Assembly: GCF_000379025.1 (NCBI RefSeq)
Contig: NZ_KB900617.1
Coordinates: forward strand, 369,547 to 433,546
DNA from: Orenia marismortui DSM 5156
GTDB taxonomy: Bacteria > Bacillota > Halanaerobiia > Halobacteroidales > Halobacteroidaceae
Direction of reading: 5' to 3'
DNA: 64,000 bases
Of the stretch, positions 35,361 to 44,850 are shown piece after piece (position 1 is the first letter of the stretch; the number at the start of each line of letters is the position of its first letter). The notes under the pieces are model-generated. The model was not told the origin of the DNA, did no database searches, and saw nothing but the letters and a program-made list of their open reading frames with translations. The position numbers and the translations under genes were made by a program.

Positions 35361-36257
35361 TTATTGAATTTCTGATGAACCATCTAGTAGATTATCAGAA
35401 CTATAGCTCTCCTCTAATTTGGACAAATCAGTAATTGATTCCAATTTCCTAACTACATCCTTAGAGCTATAATTATTATTTTCATTCTGATATAATAGAC
35501 TTCCTGACAATACATATATCTCATCCATCTTCTCCTTAACAGTCATCCATTTTTCATCTAAATTATCACTTATTTTATTTACTGGCATAGTGACTTTATT
35601 TGATTCAAGAATAGAATAAAAATTATCATCTTCATCTAAAAAACCTAATTCAGCAAAATAAGTCTGATCAGCTTCCATACCATTTAGCCACCAACTATCA
35701 TTATCCAAGCCTATATTTATATATTGTTCTGATTTCTTGCTTAAATTATAAATTTTTAATACCAGATTAACTTCAGAAATATCACTATATTCAGTTTGAG
35801 CAATAACCTCTTCTACTTTATCATTCGTATATTCCCAATATAGATGAGCAGTTTTCGGATTCTTTACCTGTAATACCAATTTATTACTACCATAACTTTC
35901 AGGAACCTGATACTGATTAAGGTTATCTATATTATCTTCCTGATCATCTTTAGCATCTTCTACTAGAGATAAATCAGAACTTGACCCTGAACTAGAAGGA
36001 GATTCTTCTTCATCCAACTGCTTTAAATTAACCTCCTGAATTTCATTTGTAATATTAGATTTTATACTAGAAAAAAGCTTCTTCCCAATTCCTGAGACCT
36101 TCTTTATCTCTTCTAAGCTATTAAATTCACCTTTATTCTTCCGATAATTAATTATTCTTTTTGCTAAAGCCGGTCCAATCCCCTTTAATCTAGTTAGTTC
36201 TTCTGACATAGCTGTATTAATATTCACTTTAATAGATGTAAGTTTTTCCACTGCCAT
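35361..36257 (-). CDS. Helix-hairpin-helix plus DUF4912 protein
   Basis: A 298-residue protein. Residues about 10-70 form a ComEA-like double helix-hairpin-helix (VNINTAMSEELTRLKGIGPA, IINYRKNKGEFNSLEEIKKV) of the type that binds DNA. An acidic, Ser-rich linker leads to DUF4912 (about 115-240), with PESYGSNKLVLQVKNPKTAH, LYWEY, and SWWLNG. DUF4912 is usually found without the HhH part. No signal peptide, so probably cytoplasmic. Function unknown; the fusion may link DNA with a sugar- or protein-binding fold. Confidence 0.72.
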   Translation of the reverse strand: MAVEKLTSIKVNINTAMSEELTRLKGIGPALAKRIINYRKNKGEFNSLEEIKKVSGIGKKLFSSIKSNITNEIQEVNLKQLDEEESPSSSGSSSDLSLVEDAKDDQEDNIDNLNQYQVPESYGSNKLVLQVKNPKTAHLYWEYTNDKVEEVIAQTEYSDISEVNLVLKIYNLSKKSEQYINIGLDNDSWWLNGMEADQTYFAELGFLDEDDNFYSILESNKVTMPVNKISDNLDEKWMTVKEKMDEIYVLSGSLLYQNENNNYSSKDVVRKLESITDLSKLEESYSSDNLLDGSSEIQ

Positions 36258-36456
36258 ATCTTTAACCCCCTTTTTTAATTCTCAACTTTTAATATTAATA
36301 ATTTATTTTAATACAAAGTAGTTGTTAATTTTTATAATCTAATAGTCCTATTATTTAATTGATTCATACTTAAGTAATTATATAAAGCATTCTTTTTTCC
36401 TGCTTAATATTTAAATTTTTCCATTTTTTTCTATTTAGGGGGGTTGATACGTATCT

Positions 36457-37119
36457 TTAGAATCTATAAGCCACACTCAAACCAACACGCAAACCAGAAA
36501 TTTTAATCTTTTCACCATCTTTATTTTTTATCAGCTCATCTTTCTTTGAACTATATCTTTTCTTAATTTTAATTCTAACTATGCGATATCCAGAGTCTAA
36601 TATAACTGATAAATTATTATTAATTGGATAATCAACCTTCATACCTAATAAAACACCTATTCCATTTCCTCTAATAAGGTCATTGTCAAATCCCGCTTTC
36701 TGATAATGTTCCTTATATCTATAGTTAATAATATTATTATATAATCTTATATTATCATTTAAGTTATAGATCATTTTAGCATAAGGTCCCTCTAACTGAG
36801 AACTATATTTATACTTTTCTAAATTATCACACCATTCAGAAACCATCCTATTGCTTTCTAAACCTAAACCAACTCCAAATCTATTATTAACCCAATATAT
36901 GATTTCTCCTAAATAACCTTTTCCATGATGTAAGTCCTCTCTAATATAATTATCTTCTTCCACATTATCTCCATAAGTTTTGTAAACATAATTACTATAA
37001 TTAATCATAAGATCTAACTCTAACTTATTTGAATCAATTATTCCCTTAGCTTTAGTAGAGAAATTGTAAGTAAAGATAACTACTAAAACCATAAATAAAA
37101 TAACTAAGTACCTTTTCAA
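36457..37119 (-). CDS. Predicted outer-membrane beta-barrel protein
   Basis: A 220-residue protein with a Sec signal (MKRYLVILFMVLVVIF..., cleavage near TKAKG) and a mature chain rich in alternating polar/hydrophobic strands. It ends in LRVGLSVAYRF; a terminal Phe in such a strand is the usual outer-membrane barrel signal. Start is TTG at 37119, with GGAGTG 6 bp upstream. No family is recognised. It supports an outer membrane in this organism. Confidence 0.68.
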   Translation of the reverse strand: MKRYLVILFMVLVVIFTYNFSTKAKGIIDSNKLELDLMINYSNYVYKTYGDNVEEDNYIREDLHHGKGYLGEIIYWVNNRFGVGLGLESNRMVSEWCDNLEKYKYSSQLEGPYAKMIYNLNDNIRLYNNIINYRYKEHYQKAGFDNDLIRGNGIGVLLGMKVDYPINNNLSVILDSGYRIVRIKIKKRYSSKKDELIKNKDGEKIKISGLRVGLSVAYRF

Positions 37120-37163
37120 TTATAGTCACTCCTAACTATTGAATCTGAAATTAAAATTAAAAC

Positions 37164-37192
37164 AAAAAGGCGACCACAAGGATCGCCTTTTT
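37164..37192 (-). terminator. Terminator of the lipoprotein gene
   Basis: Stem AAAAAGGCGA/TCGCCTTTTT, 9 bp after the stop of the gene at 37202, near the 5' side of the barrel gene. Confidence 0.85.
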
Positions 37193-37201
37193 ACTCTTAA
37201 T

Positions 37202-38623
37202 TTATTGCCTATCCACTAATTGTCCAGTATCTGGATCGATCTTAACTACATAATTATAAAAATCTATTGAAGTACCTGCTAAGAGATAATAACCATCTGT
37301 AGATTTAGTAATTGCATGAAGATAGTTACCATAGCTTCCTAAAAGCGTTGCATTATTAGTACTTTCATCAACTTTATAAACTACTCCTTCTTGACTTGAT
37401 CTATCTTGACCAACTAGAATAATATCACCATTATCTACTAAAATATCTCTAAAGCTTAAATTAGAATCAATATTCAATTTTGTCAAAATACTTCCCTTAG
37501 AATCCACAATTCCCACATATCCATCTTCTCCAACTACTACAAATCTATTATCTCCTACCTTCTTAATTTGATGTAACCTTTGACTATCCTCAATATCAAC
37601 TATTCCAGTCTGTGTTAACTCCGAATCTAAACTAATTATGAAAGCACGATTAGTACCAGCATAATCAGACTCTCCTACAGCCAAGTAACCTTGACTAGTC
37701 TCTGCAATCGCACTTAAACTACTATATGAGCCATCAATTCCTGGGATTATTTTAGTTTCCATCTCATTAGTTTCAACATTTACTTTGGCTAAATAAGGAA
37801 CTACTGCTCCAGATTCAATCTGATAACTTCCTGCAGCTACTATATGAGTAATTCCCATTGATACATTCTCTTCAATCCCTATAGCACCTTTCAAAAAAGA
37901 ATCACCATAAATTGGTTTTGGATAAGTATATTGTTCCACCTTTTCAAATTTCTTATTTAATTTAGCAATATAAGGTTCAAAATAATCTCTGTTAAGTCTA
38001 CGATAACCAATCACATAATATCTATCTCCTACTCCAGTCAAAACTATATCTTCAATATCATAAAACCTTCCATCACCTTCATACTCCTTTTCATGAATCA
38101 TCAAACCACGATTATCGGCTTTAACTATATATGGGCTTGGTTCAAGATCTCCAACATCTTTAATATAACCCCCTGCTAAATACCCCTTGTAATTACTAGT
38201 AAGACTGCTGTCCTTTGTTGCAACTATAGAATGAAAACCACCCTTATAAAATTTATTTTCATGCTTACTTCCTAATACTTCTATCTCAATCCACTCTTGA
38301 GGTTCATTACTTATTAAAGCTCTTATCTCTATTGTATCTTTTTCTAAAGCCTCTGTTGAAGCTACAAATCTAGTTTTAGAGCCAGTTTGGTTAGTAAAAT
38401 AACCTAAATTCTCCCCACTTAATTCTTTAACCTCCCAATAATATGTAGAACCTGTCTTGCCTGTTACTGTAAATTCATCACTCTCTTCACCAACTATAAC
38501 TTGACTTGGACCATCTACATCTTTTGTTAATTCAACTATCGAAGTATCTCCTGAACATCCTGTTATTACTATAGCTGTAACTAATGCTAGTAATAACAAT
38601 ATTAATTTCTTTTCTTTAAACAT
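37202..38623 (-). CDS. Beta-propeller-like lipoprotein
   Basis: A 473-residue protein with a lipoprotein signal (LVTAIVITGCS). Residues about 35-120 form an Ig-like domain (QVIVGEESDEFTVTGKTG, YYWEVKELSG); the remainder has repeating segments of the pattern xxYVVGx or GYYLLAGTSID that resemble the propeller repeats of the gene at 33318. No active-site motif. A surface or periplasmic binding protein is likely. AGGAGG ribosome site. Confidence 0.7.
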   Translation of the reverse strand: MFKEKKLILLLLALVTAIVITGCSGDTSIVELTKDVDGPSQVIVGEESDEFTVTGKTGSTYYWEVKELSGENLGYFTNQTGSKTRFVASTEALEKDTIEIRALISNEPQEWIEIEVLGSKHENKFYKGGFHSIVATKDSSLTSNYKGYLAGGYIKDVGDLEPSPYIVKADNRGLMIHEKEYEGDGRFYDIEDIVLTGVGDRYYVIGYRRLNRDYFEPYIAKLNKKFEKVEQYTYPKPIYGDSFLKGAIGIEENVSMGITHIVAAGSYQIESGAVVPYLAKVNVETNEMETKIIPGIDGSYSSLSAIAETSQGYLAVGESDYAGTNRAFIISLDSELTQTGIVDIEDSQRLHQIKKVGDNRFVVVGEDGYVGIVDSKGSILTKLNIDSNLSFRDILVDNGDIILVGQDRSSQEGVVYKVDESTNNATLLGSYGNYLHAITKSTDGYYLLAGTSIDFYNYVVKIDPDTGQLVDRQ

Positions 38624-38872
38624 TATTAATCTTCCTCCTTAATATTAATAACTAAAAGTTCAGATAATATTTATAATTATTATAAATTTATTATATCTCT
38701 ATTAAAGTTATTATGCAATAAAAAAGCAATTTATTACTAAAAAGCAATTAATTAAGAGAATTTTATAATATAAAACCCAAAATAACAGTAAATAATATCA
38801 AAATCCAATTTATTAATTAATAATTTGTTTTATTTCAAAATATTTCTTCATGATTATATTTTATATAAAAAA

Positions 38873-38899
38873 ACAGACCAGTTTTATCAACTGATCTGT
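38873..38899 (-). terminator. Terminator of the FtsH-like gene
   Basis: Stem ACAGACCAGTT/AACTGATCTGT with one mismatch, 6 bp after the stop, with a T-rich tail on the minus strand. Confidence 0.75.
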
Positions 38900-38904
38900 C
38901 TTAA

Positions 38905-40401
38905 TTAAGCAACATTATCTTCTTTTCTTTCTTCTGTTAATAATCTTCTAAATTCATCACCTATAATACTCTCTTCTTCTAGTAGTATTTCTACAACTTG
39001 GTGAATAAAATCTTTATTATTCTTTATCTCTTCTCTTACTATTGCTTCTTGTTCATTAATAATTTCAGAAATTGTATCATGTAACATCTTTCCTGGTAAA
39101 CTATCTTTACCTACAACTCCTAGCTTAGACATACCTGAAAAGATAATCTGTTGAGCTACTTTGATTGCTTTCTCAAAGTCATTACTTGCTCCTGTACTTC
39201 TATTACCTAAGATCTCTTCTTCTACTAAAGAGCCCGCTACTAATACTGCAATCTGATTCTTTAGATAATCGATAGTCTGTAGGTAGTAGTCATCTTCAGG
39301 ATTATGGCGCACATAACCTAATGCTTTACCACGAGAAGTAATAGTAATATTAGATACAGAATTAGGATTTACAACTTCTCCTAATAAAGCATGCCCCACT
39401 TCATGATAGGCAACTCTCTTTAATTCTTCTATATTTGGGCGACGGTTTAATTTCTCACCCATCATTACCTTATCTATCGCTTCTTTAAAATGCTCTCGAT
39501 TAATTTTCTCTGCTCCTGCTCTCATAGCCATAATAGCAGCTTCATTACTCAAACTTTCTAATTGAGCACCAGAAAAACGGAAGGTCTCTTTAGCTAATTG
39601 TGTTAAATCAACATCATCTGCTATTGGTTTATTCTTGGTATGAATCTTCAAAATATGCTCTCTTCCTTCTTTATCAGGAAGATCCACTTTAACAATTCTA
39701 TCAAAACGCCCAGGTCTTAATAACGCTTCATCTAAGATATCAATTCGGTTAGTAGCACCAACTACCAATACATTTACTTGATCATCTACAGAGATACCAT
39801 CAAGCTCAACTAATAATTGATTTAAGGTTTGATCATACTCCATATGGCTTGAACTCTTTCCTCTTTTTCCTCCTAAGACATCAATTTCATCAATAAAGAT
39901 AATTGCATTATTCTTATTAGATTTTTTAGCTTTATCACGAGCTTCTTTAAATATCTTTCTAACTCTTTTAGCACCTACCCCTGCATACATCTCAATAAAT
40001 TCACTTCCTGAAGTAGAGATGAATACTGAATCTATATAATGTGCTGCTGCTTTAGCCATTAAGGTCTTACCGGTTCCTGGAGGACCACTTAACATCAGAC
40101 CCTTTAATGGTCTAATACCTAATTTTTTAATCTTTTCTTTACTTTTCACAAACTCTAAAGCCTCTAATAACTCATTTTTAGCTGTATCCTGCCCACCTAT
40201 ATCAGAAAAGTCCACCTCAGGGACTTTAATTTCATCCTTATTAGAAATAGAAAAGTTATCTCCCAAAGCCTGTTTGCTTACAGTATTAAATAGAAAATAA
40301 CCTATTCCTCCTAAGAATAGAATCGGAAGTAGGTTAATTCCATTAAAGGCTAAAAAGATAACTGCTGCTAAGCCAACTCCTAATCCTAAGTCCTTAGCCA
40401 T
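38905..40401 (-). CDS. FtsH-like AAA+ zinc metalloprotease
   Basis: A 498-residue ATP-dependent protease, shorter than FtsH (about 600-650). Two adjacent N-terminal membrane helices (residues about 6-40) come with almost no loop between, so the extracytoplasmic domain of FtsH is missing. The AAA part has SGPPGTGKTLMAKAAA, IIFIDEIDVLGG and GATNRIDILDEALLRPGRFD; the protease part has HEVGH and the third-ligand region TGASNDFEKA. It overlaps the upstream membrane-protein gene by 8 bp and may be its partner. Confidence 0.88.
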   Translation of the reverse strand: MAKDLGLGVGLAAVIFLAFNGINLLPILFLGGIGYFLFNTVSKQALGDNFSISNKDEIKVPEVDFSDIGGQDTAKNELLEALEFVKSKEKIKKLGIRPLKGLMLSGPPGTGKTLMAKAAAHYIDSVFISTSGSEFIEMYAGVGAKRVRKIFKEARDKAKKSNKNNAIIFIDEIDVLGGKRGKSSSHMEYDQTLNQLLVELDGISVDDQVNVLVVGATNRIDILDEALLRPGRFDRIVKVDLPDKEGREHILKIHTKNKPIADDVDLTQLAKETFRFSGAQLESLSNEAAIMAMRAGAEKINREHFKEAIDKVMMGEKLNRRPNIEELKRVAYHEVGHALLGEVVNPNSVSNITITSRGKALGYVRHNPEDDYYLQTIDYLKNQIAVLVAGSLVEEEILGNRSTGASNDFEKAIKVAQQIIFSGMSKLGVVGKDSLPGKMLHDTISEIINEQEAIVREEIKNNKDFIHQVVEILLEEESIIGDEFRRLLTEERKEDNVA

Positions 40402-40930
40402 TCATCTCACCTCCTGATTTTTCCTTTTGATTTCGTTCAACTACTTTATATAATTCTTGCTTCCCTTTAACTAAAGTCAAATAAATATAGTTATTATCAA
40501 CTTTAACCTCTTTTCGATCCAGCTGATAATTATTGGCATAAACATTAATTCTATCTCCTAATTTAACAAATTCTCCAGTCTCTAAAGCCTCATATAAAAC
40601 CAAATTTATTTGTTCATAAATCTTATCTAATTCTTTAGAATCTTCAGTTTCTAAAATTATAGTATACTTCTCTTCCACAGCCTCATCAATTCTATCTTTA
40701 ATTTCTTTAAAATTCTTTTGTAAGTTGTCTACTTCTTTTAATCTTAATCTAATTTTATAGTCTACTTTCTCTTTATCAATTTTAACGGATTTTACTCCAC
40801 TTATCTCTTCTAAATCATTGGCTAATGAATGATTTAATTTATAACTATCTAAAAAATAACTTCCAGCAAATAAGATACTTAAGGTCAAAATTAATGCTAT
40901 TATTGTCCTTTTCATCTTAATTTCACTCAT
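40394..40930 (-). CDS. Membrane-anchored protein paired with the FtsH-like protease
   Basis: A 178-residue protein with one N-terminal membrane helix (TIIALILTLSILFAGSYFL) and a soluble domain that should lie outside the cytoplasm. The domain begins LANDLEEISGVKSVKIDKEK, an alpha-beta pattern. It overlaps the protease start by 8 bp, so the two are coupled. I do not recognise the family. It could supply the extracytoplasmic domain that this FtsH-like protein lacks; that is inference. The ATG at 40930 has GGAGG. Confidence 0.7.
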   Translation of the reverse strand: MSEIKMKRTIIALILTLSILFAGSYFLDSYKLNHSLANDLEEISGVKSVKIDKEKVDYKIRLRLKEVDNLQKNFKEIKDRIDEAVEEKYTIILETEDSKELDKIYEQINLVLYEALETGEFVKLGDRINVYANNYQLDRKEVKVDNNYIYLTLVKGKQELYKVVERNQKEKSGGEMNG

Positions 40931-41088
40931 TTTTTTATTCCTCCTTTCCTCTGATTAACCCTTATCTAAAACGACAAAAATTATTATAACACATATTTTT
41001 ACAGGAATCTAATGTAATTTGCTGTTATTTTATGTAAAATAATTTCACTTATAATAATTTAAATATATATCTTTTTCAAAACGAAAAA

Positions 41089-41113
41089 AGATTCACCAAA
41101 TTTTGGTGAATCT
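41089..41113 (-). terminator. Terminator of the methyltransferase gene
   Basis: Stem AGATTCACCAAA/TTTGGTGAATCT followed by TTTTTT on the minus strand. It lies 160 bp after the stop of the gene at 41276; the rest of the 345-bp gap shows nothing else. Confidence 0.75.
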
Positions 41114-41275
41114 ATAATAAATATTTATATCTATTTGTAAATTATCTCAATCAATATGCCTTAACTATAATAATATATCTTCTCCTATTTTTTTAGGATA
41201 AAATAGCTTTCTATTGGATTATTTAATCTTTAACTTTAAAACTATATACTACTTTTGGTGAAAATTATTCCCTTA

Positions 41276-42055
41276 TTATTTCTTCGCCAATACATTAATC
41301 CTTCTAAAGGTCTCAAAGAATCTTCCATCTTCTAATTTAGTATTTTCTAGCATTCTTTTAATCACTGTCTTTCTAAATGCTTCAATATCTTCTTCTGAAA
41401 TAAACTTTAAAAAAGGAACTAAAGAAGGTTGCTCGATCCATTTGATTAACTCCTCAGAATTTGGGAAATGCCAATCAGCATTCTCTTCCCATACCGCTAT
41501 TTCACTAAATTTACAATCTTCAATCAGCTCCTTATAATTACTAATTTTAGGCATATACCAAGGCCATTCAAAGCCCTTAAAGTACTTTCGATATCTCGCT
41601 TCTTTAATTGTTCTTCTAATTACATCAAAATAATTAGAACAATTCCCATCAGCAGCAAAATTAAATCTAATCATCCCATTGGGTTTTAATGCCTTAAAGC
41701 AATTATCAAGTAAGTTCTTATGATCTTTAACCCAATGCAAGGCTGCATTAGAGAAGATAAAATCAAACTGTTCTATAAAATTAATCTCAGTAATATCCAT
41801 TACTTGAAAATCTAAATTATTTCTAATTAATTTAGTAGCAGTCTCAATCATTCCTAAAGAAGAATCAATCCCCAAGACTCTCCCCTGTGGAACAGCTTCA
41901 GCCAATTGAGCTGTCAATATCCCATCACCACAGCCCAAGTCTAGGATAATTTCATCCCCTTTTAAATTTAGATCTTGTATCAGTCTACTTCCCCATTCTT
42001 TCTGATGTTTTGAAGATTCTTTATATTTCTCACCATCAAAATCAAAACTTTTCAT
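41276..42055 (-). CDS. SAM-dependent methyltransferase, trans-aconitate methyltransferase-like
   Basis: About 259 residues. Class I fold: motif I ILDLGCGDGILTAQLAE, acidic loop VLGIDSSLGMI, and motif IV-like FDFIFSNAALHWVKDH. The last, with NAALHW, is typical of the Tam (trans-aconitate 2-methyltransferase) group. The true substrate is not certain. ATG at 42055 chosen; an in-frame start at 42094 has no ribosome site. Confidence 0.82.
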   Translation of the reverse strand: MKSFDFDGEKYKESSKHQKEWGSRLIQDLNLKGDEIILDLGCGDGILTAQLAEAVPQGRVLGIDSSLGMIETATKLIRNNLDFQVMDITEINFIEQFDFIFSNAALHWVKDHKNLLDNCFKALKPNGMIRFNFAADGNCSNYFDVIRRTIKEARYRKYFKGFEWPWYMPKISNYKELIEDCKFSEIAVWEENADWHFPNSEELIKWIEQPSLVPFLKFISEEDIEAFRKTVIKRMLENTKLEDGRFFETFRRINVLAKK

Positions 42056-42187
42056 TATAAACACGCCTTTCCACTCTGCTTTCAAAATCAACAACTTCTT
42101 TAATTATATTTTAAGTAATCCAAAAATATAATTAAACTATTATGATAAATTATATTTAATATCAGTACTTCTATAGAATTTAAATTA

Positions 42188-43363
42188 TTACTTAGCTCTT
42201 CTATATCCACATTTTATACTATACTGCCAATACTTAGTGTTATTTTCAGGCCTAAGTAAGATAGCATAAATCTCTGAGTTAGCAGGAACCTTAGTTAAAT
42301 AAGGTAATCCTTGACTACTACTAACATTAATAGCTTTAGATAAATCAAGCTCTATTTCCATATCATATGGATAGGCATTTCTAATATAAACTATAACTGT
42401 ATCATCAAGTTCTTCTCGTCTTATAGTCAAAGTATAATCTGTATCGATCTTTTTAAGATAATTTTCTAAGTCATAATCTGTTATCTCTTCACCTAAGTGA
42501 ACCTCAAACCTTTCACGATTATAGTGAGTAGAGTAATAATAATTACCTTCTTTAACTCTTACTATTTGACCATCATAGTTCAGAAAACTAGTAGGAATAG
42601 TTCTTAGCCCCATATAAACAGGCTCTAATATCTCTAAATGAAGGTGAGGACCTTGAGACCATCCTGTATTTCCACTATAAGCAATTATATCTCCTGCTTC
42701 TATCTTATCCCCTATTTCTACTAATACTCCATTATATTTAAGATGTGCATAATCAGCAAAAGTACCATCTTTTTGATAAATAGTAATATAATTAGCATCA
42801 TCTAAATATTCATCATAAGGGCCACCTAGATTAGAATCTTCTCGCAACTCAACAACTACACCATCACCTATAGCCGTAACCTCTGTCCCCTCATCTAAAT
42901 CAAAATCAATCGCATATTTGCCTTGATGGCTATAATCTCCATTATATCCTTGAGTTACTTTCTGCTTAGTACCATGTTTATATGGAAATAAATAATAATT
43001 ATTTAAATAAACTCTGTCTGGGTCTCCTTTTATAACTTCATATTGATATTTAAAAGCATAGCGTTTATTAGCTTCTCCTTTTATAGAGAATAAATATTCT
43101 TCTCTTCTTTGGGCTGCTATTACTGTATAATAAGGAAAGTTAACCGCTGAAGTTATATTTTTCAATTTTAAAAAGGAAATCCTTAGCTGATAAGGAGCAT
43201 AACTATTGTTACTAGCATAAAAATCAACCTTATTCCCATCTTTTTTATAATAAACCTTAATTGCTTTATTATTAGTTGCAAAGACTAATTGAGTAATGCT
43301 AATAATTAACAGGATTATTAGTAAAAAGAGGCATATCTTCTTAGAAAAATTTATGTTGCTAAT
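42188..43363 (-). CDS. M23 (LytM-like) peptidase, probably starting at AUU
   Basis: The M23 domain is plain (HQGKYAIDFD, YAHLKYNG and PHLHLEI, with the zinc ligands). The first conventional start in frame is a TTG at 43165, which would give no signal peptide. Reading further up, the frame is open for 66 more codons and encodes a signal peptide (KKICLFLLIILLIISITQLV then FA). The only initiation site that fits is ATT at 43363, 7 bp after a perfect GGAGG. The resulting protein has 391 residues and would cut peptidoglycan cross-links outside the cytoplasmic membrane. Confidence 0.75.
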   Translation of the reverse strand: MSNINFSKKICLFLLIILLIISITQLVFATNNKAIKVYYKKDGNKVDFYASNNSYAPYQLRISFLKLKNITSAVNFPYYTVIAAQRREEYLFSIKGEANKRYAFKYQYEVIKGDPDRVYLNNYYLFPYKHGTKQKVTQGYNGDYSHQGKYAIDFDLDEGTEVTAIGDGVVVELREDSNLGGPYDEYLDDANYITIYQKDGTFADYAHLKYNGVLVEIGDKIEAGDIIAYSGNTGWSQGPHLHLEILEPVYMGLRTIPTSFLNYDGQIVRVKEGNYYYSTHYNRERFEVHLGEEITDYDLENYLKKIDTDYTLTIRREELDDTVIVYIRNAYPYDMEIELDLSKAINVSSSQGLPYLTKVPANSEIYAILLRPENNTKYWQYSIKCGYRRAK

Positions 43364-43508
43364 TCTAACACCTCCCTTTGATTCAGCTAAAAAATTATAT
43401 TATATAATTAATTATAATAATATTATTATATATTTTTTTAATTTATATCTTAGATGATAAAAAACTATTACAAGACTTTATATTCTTACGTACCCAAAAT
43501 AAAATTCT

Positions 43509-44720
43509 TTAATTTTTGGGGGACCAAGTAGAGAATACTACATTAAATCCTCCATTAATTAATCTATAAACTTGATTTCCATGATAATCAAAAACATATA
43601 ATTCATTGTTAGCAAATAAGCCAGGCTTAACTTCACAAAGAACCTTATTGCTATTAGGTCCCCAGCCAACTATAGACGATAAATTACTAACAGGAACTTT
43701 TATATAGCCTTTTTGGCCAGAAATCTTAATATGTACATAACTACCATCTTGATGAGCAAACTTTAAACCATCTGGAGACCATTTAGGAAGTGACCCTTTT
43801 ATTCTTTGAGGATTAGCATTCTTCTTAGCAGCAACTATATATCTTCTATAATAAGTTTTAGTATTTTGGTCAGTTATATGAGCTTCAGGATTTGTTACTT
43901 TTTCATATTTGACAGAAAATAAAATTGCTTTACCTGCCGGATCTAATGAAATATTACTGATATGATCTTCTTTAACTACCAGAATGTTATTCTTTCCACT
44001 ACTGTCCATTATATAGATTCCTTCTTTTGCCCCAAATATTTGGAATAAGTGTTTCTTATAAATATAAGCAATCTTGCTTCCATCAGCTGACCATTGAGCT
44101 TGTATATATTTTCCTTTCGAATCAGTTAACTTCTTCTTTTCTTTCTTTTCTGAATCGATAATATATAAACCGTCTTCATCATCCCCCTTTAAATAAGCTA
44201 ATATCTGAGATCTATTAGGAGAAAAAGAGATATAATCGGCTTGAATATCTTTATCAGTCAAAATTCTTCTATTGTTTCCATCAACATCGATTATTGTCAG
44301 TAAATCATCTTCTCCTTTTCTCGATAAGAATATAATTTTATTACTATCAGCTGACCAGTCTATATTATTAAGAGAATTATGACTAAGATCATCAGCCAAG
44401 ATATGAGCATTACTCCCATCACTATTAACTACCCATAGCTTATATTTCTTTTGTATAAAATCACCTTTATGACTAGAAAGATAAAGAAGCTTAGTTCCAT
44501 CAGGTGACCATTGTGGTGAAAATTCTGGAAATGGATTATCAGTTAATTTAATCAACCCTGTTCCATCATCATTAATCACCCAAATATCTTTATTATGATT
44601 TATTACTGACACAAAAGCAACCTGATCCTCACCTTTAAAACTGCTGTTATTTGCTAAAGCTCCTAAAGATATAGTAATTATTAAAGTTAAACAAAAAAAT
44701 ATTCTCATTATTATCTTCAT
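43509..44720 (-). CDS. TolB-like beta-propeller protein
   Basis: About 403 residues. Signal peptide (MKIIMRIFFCLTLIITISLGALA), then WD40-like/PD40 repeats of the TolB type: WVINDDGTGLIKLTDN, FSPQWSPDGTKLLYLSS and four or more related units. Ends WSPKN. A periplasmic interaction protein is likely. ATG at 44720 preferred (GGGAGG upstream) over an in-frame start at 44762. Confidence 0.8.
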   Translation of the reverse strand: MKIIMRIFFCLTLIITISLGALANNSSFKGEDQVAFVSVINHNKDIWVINDDGTGLIKLTDNPFPEFSPQWSPDGTKLLYLSSHKGDFIQKKYKLWVVNSDGSNAHILADDLSHNSLNNIDWSADSNKIIFLSRKGEDDLLTIIDVDGNNRRILTDKDIQADYISFSPNRSQILAYLKGDDEDGLYIIDSEKKEKKKLTDSKGKYIQAQWSADGSKIAYIYKKHLFQIFGAKEGIYIMDSSGKNNILVVKEDHISNISLDPAGKAILFSVKYEKVTNPEAHITDQNTKTYYRRYIVAAKKNANPQRIKGSLPKWSPDGLKFAHQDGSYVHIKISGQKGYIKVPVSNLSSIVGWGPNSNKVLCEVKPGLFANNELYVFDYHGNQVYRLINGGFNVVFSTWSPKN

Positions 44721-44850
44721 GTTTTTCCTCCCAATAAAATATATTATTATTCTATAATTCAATAAAATATCGGATTTATCCTTTTTTTTGCAGGAATAAC
44801 TAAAATATCATTGAATAATAAAGTTAAACCATAAAAATGGAGGGAAAATG

